A DNA stretch of 64,000 nt from Pomacea canaliculata (lineage: Eukaryota; Mollusca; Gastropoda; Architaenioglossa; Ampullariidae), in contig NC_037596.1 in NCBI RefSeq assembly GCF_003073045.1, positions 30,698,184-30,762,183 on the forward strand, in the 5' to 3' direction. Below the pieces are notes generated by a model that saw only the letters and a list, made by a program, of their open reading frames with translations, ran no database searches and was not told where the DNA came from. Of this stretch, positions 44,735 through 56,800 are shown piece after piece. Both the position numbers and the translations under genes were made by a program. Every line of letters begins with the position of its first letter. Within the stretch, counting starts at the first letter, position 1.

Positions 44735-45431
44735 CGTGTGAACTAAGAAATTCAAACCGTGCTTGCCGTGTTAGAAAGATCGGTGCAGAGTGGAACCCAT
44801 AGTTTTCTTTTACTGGATTACTGACCTTTTGACAGGGCATTTCAATGTAAATGGAAAATAAGTTTCAATGAATCTAGGTTGTGATCTTTACTGCACGGTT
44901 GTTGCTGTCTGCCTCTCTTTTCTCTCTCTCTCTCTCACTAAATAACCGATAGACAAGCATACCTATGAGCTCTCTCACACACACAATGCCTCATTTAAAA
45001 TTCCCATTGCTCACGAAAACTTAATAAAGTTTCTGCTAGACAGAGATACACACTACACACAACTTTGATGTACTAAGTATACTTTGTATGGTTCTCACGC
45101 ACTGCTCGTTTGAGGTGTACAGATTAATAATACAGATACAGATCGAATTTATGAACTGCATAGTGTGTCATTACAGCCTTAATTCGGGATATGCCTAGCC
45201 CTATAAGTGACATTTTACCTTTCTGTTATCTTTTTCTAAAGTTTATAGGCTTTCAATTTTTTGGTTTTGTTTTGTCAAATATAAAGGCTTGATATGGCGG
45301 TTTTTCTACTTGTATTTGTATTTAACAGATGCTATTTATTTGTACCCATAATAGGAACTCTTTCAGTTGATATTCCTTCCTTGTTTCAGTCGAGGCTATT
45401 CAGGAACGTACGTTTACAAATCCAGTAAGCC

Positions 45432-48400
45432 ATGTTGAGAATGTTTCTGTTGGTATTCATTTGGTTGTTGCAACGATCTTACGGTAAATAACTAAGTTGT
45501 ATTTTTAGTGATACATCTATGTTTGAAAGTGCGTAGTGATTGTGTGTATTTGTTTCTACATGTTTGTTGCATACTTTAAAATACTTTCGTTTATTTTCAG
45601 GAGACCTACCATCTCTCTGCAGTGATGGCTACTTGGAAGTGATTAACGGGACGGAGACAAAATTTATTTGCTCCAATTTTTTAGGAACTCAAACTATTAG
45701 ATGGTACTTTAAGGGAAATACAATTGCCACATGTAGCCCATTACAGTCTCAGAATGAACAAAACTGTATTGTAACTTATCTACCAGTAGTGTTCATTGTT
45801 AGCAGGACATCGCCAACAACAAGTGTTGTGACAGTTAAACCTATTTTTAAAGATAAACAGTCCAGCTTATCGTGTGAGATCGCCGACACAAAAGCCATCA
45901 GCAACTGTCCTGTAGATTTAACATGTGGGTATTTTCTAGTAAAGATATTGTATTATATATTTTAAATATGTCCAAAGATAAGTATTTTACTCTAATATTA
46001 CTTCCAGTAGCTTCTTTTTAACCCACTGTGTGTTTAATGTATCCTTGACACTGCCCACTATATCTTTTTTCTCTTTGAAGCAAAATATTTAAAACTTACA
46101 CTGAGAAATAAGCATGGTTTAATTAAACTGCGTACTTCCCAAATAACAGATATTAGTTATGTGTTTATAGAGATTAATTTCTTTTTTCTCGCTAATGAAC
46201 TGGTAATCGCCACTCATTGCTTAATTTTCATAATAATCGCTTACAATTTAGACCTAAAAACATGAGTTTCTTATCTACACTTCTGAAAATGGTGTTAAGA
46301 AGGCCTTGAGAAATAATTTGCGTATAAAAGTGACTTTGTATCAATCATACAATTAGAGGAAGCCATCGTTTTGTGCTTTAAAAGGATGTATCATATCTGT
46401 TTCTAGATGATGAGCTTTTAAAGGTCTTTATTTTAATGTAGTATTAATAATTATAAAATGTCATATCGTAGGCTAAACATTCACCACACAAGAGTTACAC
46501 TTCTCAATAAAGTCATCAATCATTTGCAGATTCTGCAACTGTCTCCTCCTGTACTGTCGAGTTCAGTGGCAGCACGTGGACAGTTTCAAGCCAGTGCAAT
46601 GTTACAAAAGTTTACTCGTCACTAGCCAGATACAGGTGTGATCTTTACCAAAGAATACAGGTAAGTCTTCATATCATGTCATCAGCCTCAGTTTGATAAT
46701 ACAATCGATATATATATATATAACTTCTAGGCGCAATCTTGTGATTACTGATTCTCCCAGTGATGCTCAAAATGATTTTTAAGAGCACTAACTGCATTTT
46801 GTTTCATTCATTAGAATGATCCAGAAGAAAGACGTGTTAATAGTTCGCCAATGTCAACATCAAGTATCACCGAGGCTGACTATTTCTCTGGTTATTGTAG
46901 CATGACCAGCTTTCTACCTTCTGACGGGACATACAACTACAGAGTGATGTTGATACCAGGCTATGTCAATGTTACTCCTCCTTTCAACGGAAATAACTTT
47001 ATAAGTAAGGACTAGAAAGATTTATTATATAAGTAAAAGCTGACTTTAGTGAAAAAAATGCAAATTTGTCAAAGTATGGACACAACAGGTGTGGACTACT
47101 TTAAGTTTCCTTTATATCATTTCTAAACTGAAGATGAGAAATTACAGTCTGTTTCAATTTTGTAATTAAGATCGTCCTACCTGTTGGAATAAATGTGGGA
47201 TTACTTCCTCGAAGCAATCTTTATTTAAGCAGTTCAAGCAGGTGAGATGACTGTAACATTTTATATTCTTTCAGGAACTCCAAAAGGTTATTTATCACAC
47301 AACTGCCCCACATCTGTATCTGAATATGGAAACCTACAGTGTGCATGTTCAGTCACAGACAGAGGAAGTCCTCTAGGAGAAATTCGCTGGCAAAAGTCAT
47401 CCACAAATGAACTGTCGCTGAATGGTGTTCTAAGAGCTCAGAATGGAAACATTTTGACATGTGTGCTTACGTGGAATAGAACAGAAATACAATTTCTACA
47501 TTACACCATCATCGTAACATGTGAGTCTTCTACCTGGAGAGATGCCACTCTGACACAGTGACGAATTATTTTACTCTTCTTCTAGTTCTGTCTTCCTCTG
47601 GGTCTCTGGGTATGCAAATTAAAAATGAGCATCCATGATATAGTTTTGAAATTTAAACTACATAGTCATGTTCGAGTAGGATAATGACTGATGGTTAAGT
47701 TGAGTTTTCTGTAATGTAAATATAACTGTTACTTTTTTTATTTACAAGACTCTAGTAGTGAAATGTAACATTTTAAAGCTCTTTCTACCTAGCTTTTATT
47801 GCTTTTATATTTACAGACCCACCCAGCGACATACAGTTTAAGGTAAACGACATAGAAACTGTAAATGCCACAGTAAAGGAAAATTCCACAGTGAGGATGG
47901 GGTGCCTGGCGGATGGCAGACCCACCCCAAGCATGCGTTTGAATCTCCATCAACAAAAACACTGTCCTGAACACCAGTCCTCGTGGAAATGTCACTGTTA
48001 ATGATATCAGAGCGACAGTCACTTATGACATGGAGTCAGTGCAGTGCCAAGACACAGGAGAGTATGAATGTGAAGTGGACACTGGTCCTGGACAGACTCA
48101 CAAGCGAATCTCATTATTTGTAATGTGTAAGTAATACAAACTTCATCGGCTGAAAGAGATATTCAAGGCTAAACTTTTTTATGCACAAGGTTTATATTTT
48201 TCATACAAGGAATTCAGTTATTATTTTTACTGTTCAAATCAGTGTTTCTTCTCAATGTTTAGTGAAATCAGCATTTGTTCTAACTTCATCCGTTTTTCTT
48301 TTAAAATAGTTAATGAGCATGTGTGTGGATGTTTATAACTATTCCCTATTAAGCACCGACATTTGTCGAAACTGAACTTTGAAAAATATTTATGTAACTT

Positions 48401-51400
48401 ACAGGTGCTCCAAGACAAACAACTCAAGACATTTATTCAGGGACATTCAACGGCGGGGAGGCGAGACTAGAGTTTAAAATCATTGCTTACCCACCGCCTG
48501 TTGAGCTGTCTGTATTTTACATAGGACCCTCCCTAAATGATACTACTTTGAGAAAGATGGAATATAAGAATACTGTTAGCTTTGTGTGTACATATGACAA
48601 TTTGTTAAGGTACATGGTGACATGCACAGTGACTCTCTTCAATGAAACAATATTCAGTACCGGAGTTTACAATGCTGTTTTCAGCAACGGTCTTGGAAAT
48701 ATTTCACTGACATTTGAGATCAAGGAACATGTAGATACACCAGGTTAGTATTTAATACTTACAAACATGCAGAACTGTTTATATAAATTATATATATATA
48801 TATATGAGAGTGTGTTTCTTCAAATTAATCAAATATTTGCTTGAGTTACCACACTATCCATATGTCGTTTAAAAACAGAATTTCTGGAACTATGCCTTTT
48901 CATTCTGCTCGCATCATTTTTTATTTTTGACAGGGCAGTCAAAGGCTGAAGTAGCAGGACCTGTCGCTGGTGGAGTTATAGGTGCTGTCATTGTCATCGC
49001 GTTGGTTGTCAGTGCAGTCATCTTTATCATCAGAAGAAAAAGTTAGTAAATTTTGTTTGAAAAAACAGCAAATCGAAAAGGTGCACATGTTATTTTATGA
49101 CTGATAAATAGAAACACAACAAAAATTACATAAAATTACAGAGCAGAACAACTTTATACATGTTATTTGTAATTCTGAGTTACTAATATTGAACTATTTG
49201 CGGTTATTTTCAGGAAGTAGATTTGACGGAGGCACAGGGTGAGTGTCTAGGTAGAACGGAATACAGTAATATGTAGTAAAATACAGTTAAACCATGTAAA
49301 GCTGTTTCGATGAAATCATTAAGCAGATCAGTTTTCACTTTTAATTATATTTTATTGTCATAATACAAATTTAGACCTAAGGCGCTTCAATTGTTAAATT
49401 ATACAATTGTAAGGCTATATTTTTCTCCCATTTTCTTTACAGAACGACTCCGGCAATGACTTCTAAAACTGATCCTCAGAGAAGTATGATTATCTAACTT
49501 TTGGCCATTTGTAAAATTTGAATTGAACATATGATAATGCCTTCTTCTCTCTGAACAAAACTGCAATTTTACTTTATTGGTGAATTAATTTAGCTACATG
49601 TAGACTTAATAACGAGTAACAACTGTGTCACGTGGTAAGTAGTATAGGGCTATAGTGTTCGTGTCTCACTTCTGTTCCCTCCACGAAACAGGCGGACGCA
49701 CTGGTAAGCAGACTTTCGGAGGGTGAAACGGGTAACTGTGGGGATGCGTTAGCGGTGAGTTATGTCGAGACGGAGTAGTCGGCCTTTGGCGGCTCTCGAC
49801 CGTCGGGTGGACAAAGGGCCAAGAAGTGCGATTGGATATATCTAGATAGTGGAATAGTCGAAGTGAGTCTGTGGTATGTTTGACCAACCACGAGAGAGAA
49901 GAGCCCGCGCAAATGAGAATTTAACATCACGATCGGCGAAGGATCGGTGTCTGTTACACTGGTGCTGGAAGAGGAGGGTTGTAGCCGAAATCTGTTCAAG
50001 GCTGTTCAGATTCTCTGCTGTGAGTTTGTCTGGGAATCGTGACAGCTCCAGCACAACCGACTCAGAGGTGTGGAAGACCCGCTCTGTCGCAGAGTGTACG
50101 ACGCTTCATCTCCAGCATCTGTTTGGTCGCAGACAGTAGAGGCAAACCTGGTAGATAAGTGTCGGTCCTGTTAGGCGCTGTTAAGCTTGAGACAACAGAC
50201 CGGCCTAAGGGACGAGGTACAGGTAGGCACACGGTGGTGCCAGACTCTCTGCGCTTGAGGAAGGAGGCCGACACGAACGACAGAGGACATCAGCGGATTC
50301 TAAGACGTCGATCGAGGAGGGCCCTCACGTGACTAGAGCCTTTGTGAAGAGATAAGTGGCGTGTGCATGTATTGTGTGAATTAGCTAAGCTAATTAGTGG
50401 CTCACGTTACCTAGGCTAGAAATGGATAACGGGACACCCTAGTTTTAGGCTATATATTGAGATTGCATCATTTGTAAATTGTTGAAATACTCTCGATTAT
50501 TAATAACGTTCTGAAATACACTAAATTCCCTTGTGCTGCTTATTGGGGAGGTAAGCTGGGGGCTCTGAGTCAATTAAAGGGCAATTAGCAATTTAGTGTA
50601 AGTGTGCGCGTACACGTTTCTGTCGTCGCCAGTTGGTAGAGGTGTCGACAGTGTGAACAGCCCGAGGCAGCGGGAATCGCACTCTGACCATCTTCGCGTG
50701 CTCATTCCTCGGAGTTCACGACAAACTGATAAAACACACCCGACAAAAAGAATAACATTAAATTTAGACGTAAACATTCAGATGGAAGTGGTGCGAGCAG
50801 ATCTTTATTTTAATAAGGAATGGATGATATACGATATTTACTTTTTATTTATTTTACAGACTTAGAAACACTATACGACAAGCTACAAAGAGGAGATGTA
50901 AACAGTCCTTCTGTTTACCAAACACTAGGACCACAGCAGACTTCAAACGACTTCACAGATAATGAAGGTTGAAACGCATTATTAGACAACTTTTTAAACT
51001 TATTTCACATTTTCTATCTTTATTGAATACTAGCATAAAATAGTGAAGAAAGAAAGGGTCTATGGAGTACCACAAATCAGATGGAAGCACCAAAGTATCT
51101 GAAACAAAAAGAAAAATCGAAGTATTTAAGATAGAAACTTTTTAATATCTATTATTTAATGTAAAAAAAAAATGTTGTTGATTGTCTTGGTTTAAGCGAT
51201 GGTGGTAGAGGAAACGAATATAAACAATGTAAAAACAAAGTGACAAACGTCTACCTTACTGTGATTCCATCCTGACTACTGAAATGTCTGGTTTATATTT
51301 ACCGAGTGGGAAAATATTTCAAAGTCGTTTGTAAAAGAGATGTTTCTATGCATGTGAAGGTAGCACTGTACAAAAGTTTGATGGTTATCGTTTTATCTTG

Positions 51401-51771
51401 ATTTCTTTATTGTCGACAAAAATATCTCATATAGAATACTTAGTTTTAGTTAGCAGTAATTGTATTAATTTTATCATAAATATACAATAACCTAAAACTG
51501 CGCATTGTTTTGCTTTGTATTTTCTTTAGTCTAGTTTTGTTTTTATTTTTGTTTCCGCATAAATGTAATAAACTTTTTTAATTGTCATCTTTGATTTTTA
51601 CATCAACATTTTGATGAGATTACCGCACTGGGTTCATTAAAAGAAGTTTGTCTTTCAGATGAAGGAAAGTCACAAGTGTATGAAGTCCCGACTGATCGGC
51701 ATGAAAACACAAGAGGAAGACGACAAAAGAGACAGTCTATCAGAACAGCACATTTTCTTAGTGGTTCTTTT
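45432..51771 (+). pseudogene. Gene E: divergent receptor copy with two frameshifts
   Basis: Exons: 45432-45483, 45601-45924, 46530-46660, 46815-47004, 47275-47520, 47817-48126, 48405-48743, 48934-49041, 49214-49238, 49443-49483, 50860-50967, 51659-51771. The order and phases match B, C and F. The signal peptide (MLRMFLLVFIWLLQ) and Ig1 to Ig4 are strongly divergent but keep the cysteine framework; exon 7 and the membrane and tail exons are close to B and C. Exon 6 is 310 nt, not a multiple of three: one extra base near 47943 shifts the frame and ends the protein in Ig4. In exon 12 one A is missing from an A-run near 51727-51730, replacing the YxN end with an unrelated extension to 51921. The ITAM exon itself is intact (LYDKL-x10-YQTL), as is VYEVP. 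It is either a young pseudogene, a truncated secreted form, or a gene with assembly errors. Confidence 0.8.
49625..50765. repeat. GC-richer interspersed insertion in gene E tail intron, unclassified
   Basis: Compared with the same intron of B and C, about 1.1 kb of less AT-rich sequence is inserted between sequence near 49620 and sequence resuming near 50765. It has no long coding frame of known type. A TGTGTC start, a TATATATTGA block and late AATAAC-like motifs would suit a solo LTR of an old retroelement, but no terminal duplication could be settled, so the class stays open. Confidence 0.4.
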
Positions 51772-52300
51772 TTCGTACTTCTTTTATATTTTGTTAATTT
51801 AGAAGTTCACTGTCCAATTCTCGAGAGACAAGTTTCCTATTGCATTATTGTTCATACATTTTGCTTCGTTGGTATAACTGTTTGTTGCCCTGGTTGTTTG
51901 GAACATCTTGGAGAAAGATAGCTACGTCTGCAATATGACAAAAACCTTTTTCAACATTTTTCAGAGTAATTTTGTCGTTCGTTCATATTATTAAAAATAT
52001 TAAAAAAGAAAAATTTGCCGTCTGTGTTATTTACATCAATTTTTGTTTGTGCAAACATCTCGCTGTGTAACTGCTTCAAAGCATAGGATATGCTTATTTC
52101 CGAAATAAGTCATTATTCCACGCATTCACTTTGTGTTTTGTCTCCTAGGTGAGAATCTAATGAAGATTATGCATCGTCACTTCACACTTTAAAGATGTCA
52201 TTCAAATAGACAATATAATAATTTAGTGAAATATTCAAAACATTTAAATGTTATTTACAGGCACTATGCCCACACAGGATAGGGTGTATGTGTGTGGTCT
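51772..52300 (+). other. 3' UTR region of gene E
   Basis: Sequence after the ancestral stop aligns with the gene F 3' region. ATTAAA motifs at 51990-51995 and 51999-52004 lie just before a block (AAGAAAAATTTGCCGTCTGTG) that also follows ATTAAA in gene F, so they are the likely poly(A) signal. Confidence 0.45.
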
Positions 52301-53839
52301 TGTCTGTACATGGGTTTGATTGTTTCTATGTGTGTGTATGAATTTTCAAGGTTAACTTAATGTTTAAAAATCCTCAGCCAGCACACCTATGAGTAAAACT
52401 CGTTTAGGCCTGATTGTATTAGGCAGTAATTTATAAATACTGTTCTGTAATAATCAGATGAATCCATGCTCATATCAATATGCTTGAAAAAAGTCAAATT
52501 TGTTGCTCCTTGGGCATATTCAGGTTTTTTTTCCTCTTTCACTTTGTCTCCCTCTCACACACACAATAAAACACCTATCAAGGAGTATATGTACAACCTG
52601 TGGACACCGATATGCAAAATAGCAAATGGCGCGTGAGAAATATTTATTTTACATACACGAAAACATCAAGAAAGAAAAAAAGTATTACTTAAGCAATTAT
52701 TGGAGAGTACTGAGTGTTCTCCTCTACAGGCACGATGACTTTCTTCTGAATTTGTTTGCCACCATTTCTTCACTGTAGGTTAAAACAGAATACTGACCGA
52801 TGGTTAAATAGATCACAAGGTTCTAGCATGACATAGCCGATCGTCTGCTACTTACTTTACTGGGGTAGGGTGAGGGGTGAAGCAGTGCCCTAGAGCGCTC
52901 CGAGTTTAGTCGCCTGTAATTAGATATCTAACCGGAAAAAGATAGGCTGAGTACACACCATGGCCGAGTTCTTTATCCTAAGAGTGGTCCATTGTGTCAA
53001 GCGATGTATAGAGCAAAGGAGGAATGCACTTAGACGCTTACATTTTGGTTTCTATTTTGTTTCTTGACTATTATACGATAGAATTCAAAGATATTACAAT
53101 TGTAACACTTGTGGATGATTTCTAAGTTAACTTTTATTTGAACCTGACTTTTTTGTGGGTGAAATAATAATAATGACTGGAAATAAATAGTAAACAATAA
53201 GTGTAAGTCTTCAGCAGTGGGAAAGGACGGTGCAGATCAGATTTCATTTTGTTTATAATGTTAAATGACATGCTATGTTTTCAGGAATATTTTACTATTT
53301 GTATCTACCTCCCGTTGTGAGTCAGCATACATTTCTTGACAGTGTTTTTGTGATGGTGTGTTTATACGAGACCAAAACACCATGATGTAAACTCTGTAAA
53401 TGCGTCTGTTAGAGCTTCATTAAACTTGACCTTTAACCTATCCCTTGAACTCTATTAAATGTTGACCAACCTAACATTTCATTGAGCAAAACTCCAGGTT
53501 GATTGATAAATGTTTCTGTATTACTAACCAATACCTTTTTTAGTTTAACAGTGTATCGTTCCTTGAGAAACTCGCTGCACCATGTGCTACCCTTACAAAG
53601 TTATCGGGTGTGAGTGGTTGCATGAGGATTTTAACTTCCTTGTAGCTTATCAAGTCCTTTCCGGCGCTGTGTACATCTGTGTGACCCAGTGTGTGTCTTG
53701 TGATGTGAACGATTTCTGTCGTCTTGTAGCCCTGAGGTGGGACTGCTTTCCGCCTGTGTGTTGCTATGTTCAAAGCTTTTGGCAAAGTACAAATATTATT
53801 GTTTACAACACTTACCTTGATTCTGATTGCTCTCACATT
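52301..53839. other. Intergenic region and 5' flank of gene F
   Basis: AT-rich sequence without a recognised gene; the opposed open frames at 53540-53929 overlap the first exon of F and have no domain signature. The last 150-250 bp before 53840 loosely resemble the region before the D2 signal exon. Confidence 0.4.
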
Positions 53840-56800
53840 ATGCCAACGCTAATAGGACTGATTTGCGTGCTATGTATTAGAGCCACATACGGTAGGTTAT
53901 CTTCACATACTTTGAGGATTTGCTTTTAAGTGCGTGAATACAAATATGTGATTAGCCCACGTGTGTGTAATTGGAAGAGAGAGGGAGGGGGCAGGGGTTA
54001 GGGTTAGGGTATTGCAGAAGGACTTGGTTACGGGTTTATTTTGAGGTGTATGTGGGCACACCTACTCTGCTGGGACACTCTATAGTTTTGTTGCTTCTTA
54101 TAAAACAAACGGTAAACAGCGAATAAGCGGAAACACTATGTAATGCTCTCTTCATTATAAAGACATTTTTATAATTACCTGTTAACTTACTGAACACCAC
54201 ATTATTCAAATGTAACTATTATGATGAAGAAAATATATTTTAAGGATGGTCTTGAACAGATATAAAGAGCAACAGCACTGAGCAATATATGTGGACATCA
54301 AAGCACTGTAAGTACAGCGGAATGTAGCGATGTAACTGTCAGGATTTTCTTCTACACGGTGTGAGGACTGAATAAAGGAGGACGTTGAGAATTAAAATTA
54401 TTCCATCAGGATTTCTCTTGATGAGCACATGATGTCCCGCCCACAGACAGCAATTAACTTGCACCTATCTAAACTAATTTAAAACATTTTGTTTACATTA
54501 CCACAATATGTTATAATTATTATATAATTAAATTATAAATTATTATGAATGTTGCTTATTTGTTGTAACTATTTAAATATACTTTTATAATATGTGGTCT
54601 TCATTTTTTGGTGTTTCAGTTGTCACAGTGTCACTGTGTAAAGATGGTAAATATCTGGAAGTAAAGGAGGGTCGGGATGACAACAGGTTTGTCTGTACAG
54701 GATTGACAGCTGAGCAAACAGTCAGCTGGTTTTGGGGAACAACGTTTATACTTAAGTGTACAGCTTCAGCCTGTGAGGCAAATTATTTCTCCACGTACTT
54801 CAAGATTAGCAGATCTTTACCGACTGAGAGCGACATTACAGTGAATGCCACCTCCCTCTCAGATTTAGGCAACTCAGCATTAGCTAACCTGACATGCCAT
54901 GTGTCAGGTGACAATAAGGACACTTGTCAGCTAGATGTCGTCTGTAAGTATAGCTTGTCTATTTAAAAGAACGGGTACACGTTAGCACACATGCACCCAT
55001 CATGTACATCTTTGCTCTTTTACTCACACCCTCTAGCTTGCGCTCTCTCTTTCACGTGCGTAGGCACAAGCACGTACGGTCGTGCGTTTATATGTATTTC
55101 TACGACAGTAAAAAGCCTAAAGTGGAGAATGACAATATAATTTTTAATGAAACAGCCAATTCTTAAATTTGTAAATTATTAAAATATCGTAAACAGTGTA
55201 AGATAGTCCGGGTTTTTCTTTGTCGATCTTCCAACTTTAAGTTCTTTTATCACCAAGCAATAGCGGTCCGGTGGCGCAACAGTTAGCACTTGTCACCAAT
55301 ACACTGAAGGTTGGCTGCCCTGAGTTCATTTCACATCTCGGGCACGCTGATCTTTCTCTGCACGTGGCATCTGTTTACAGGACTGGCTGCTTGCCGTAAT
55401 ATAGCCTTAGTTGCTGACACGGCGTAAAACACCAATCCCCCCCCCCCAAGCAATAACAACAGTAATTAAATCAGTTGATATTAGAGTCGTTCCATTACGG
55501 ACTCATTCCATATTTTTTAACCAACAAGATGAAAATATAAATAATAATAATTAGACAAATTAAATCCTTTGTTTTTTCTAGTGAAAATTTTACATGTTAC
55601 TAGTAAAACATATAGGTATAGCTATAGTTAGTAATAGAAATTTTTACTATAATCTATCGCTTAAAACATTAATTCTTACCTAACAGTGAGCTGTGTTTTT
55701 ATTTATTTCACTCATCACATGCTTTTTCAAAACCATCCGCATCCAAACAGTTAGACAAGCAAATATATAGCTTTTTTGTTTAGTGTTTTTATTTTAAAGT
55801 CACACAATTCTTCAAAATAGAAAGATCAGATAAATTGTTGTCTCAAATAACTAGCTGAACAGGGCTCTAATTTGGATTTTAAATCCATTCTTATACAATA
55901 TTGAAGGATAGTTTTCTTGCCACTAGGTGGCATAAGCGATTTTAGCACGATTGTCAGTTAGAGGAAACTTGACCCAAACTTAATAATTTATGGTTATGTA
56001 AGCCTATGCCTGTTCCTTTAAAGACACATACATTTATCTGAACATAAATGTACATAAATAGCTAGAGCACTAAATGAGACCACAGCTTTAGCTGTTGAGT
56101 TTGAAACATGACATAAACAAATTAAACTCTCATCATGGGATGATTTGGGTTTTGTTTTTGTGTCGATTACTAATCATTATTCACTTTAGACAGCTCAGCA
56201 ATAACTATCAAGACATAACCAGCAATAACTAGCCTCAAGCCGCTGCTGAGTTTTCTGATATTCTTCTGCGATATAAACTATTAATTGGCTTGTATTTAGC
56301 GATGCGCTTTCTCTATGAATATACATATATAAGTAAACTGAAATATTTCTCGATTTCTGTTGTAACTCATAAGCTACTAAACAACATCAAAGCAAATTAC
56401 CATATCACACCCAATAGTGAAAGTGCCTTGGCATTGTCACTAGTAATCTCTAAACTGTTTTGAAGCACTCTTTCTACCCACTCTCTTCCGCTTTTCTCTC
56501 CCTCTCTCCTCTCTCTTTGGCAGCACATTTGAAATATTTTACAATTTCAGATCCTGCTGAAAATCCTCAGTGTCAGATTCAGTTTAGTGGAGATACATGG
56601 GAAGTAATCAGCCATTGCACTGTTTCAAAGGTCCGCTCAAGGAGAGACAGATATGGCTGTTATTTATACCAAATTTCAGAGGTAAAATTCTTCTACAACG
56701 TCCCTTATGGTTTTCCAGATTCTTTGTTTGTACACAGTTTACTGACTGAAAATTTTGTGATAGCTAGTTTAATTTTATATAAACCCATCTTCATCACCAT

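Noticed and set aside
49666-50274. Overlapping open frames in the GC-richer insertion
   Set aside because: They occur on both strands and in several frames, as expected of GC-richer repeat DNA, without any domain signature.
53996-54011. GTTAGGGTTAGGGT as an interstitial telomere repeat
   Set aside because: There are only about two TTAGGG units within a G-rich stretch, too short to mean a fusion or telomere healing.
55438-55447. C-run as a functional element
   Set aside because: It is the simple tail of the SINE copy c.
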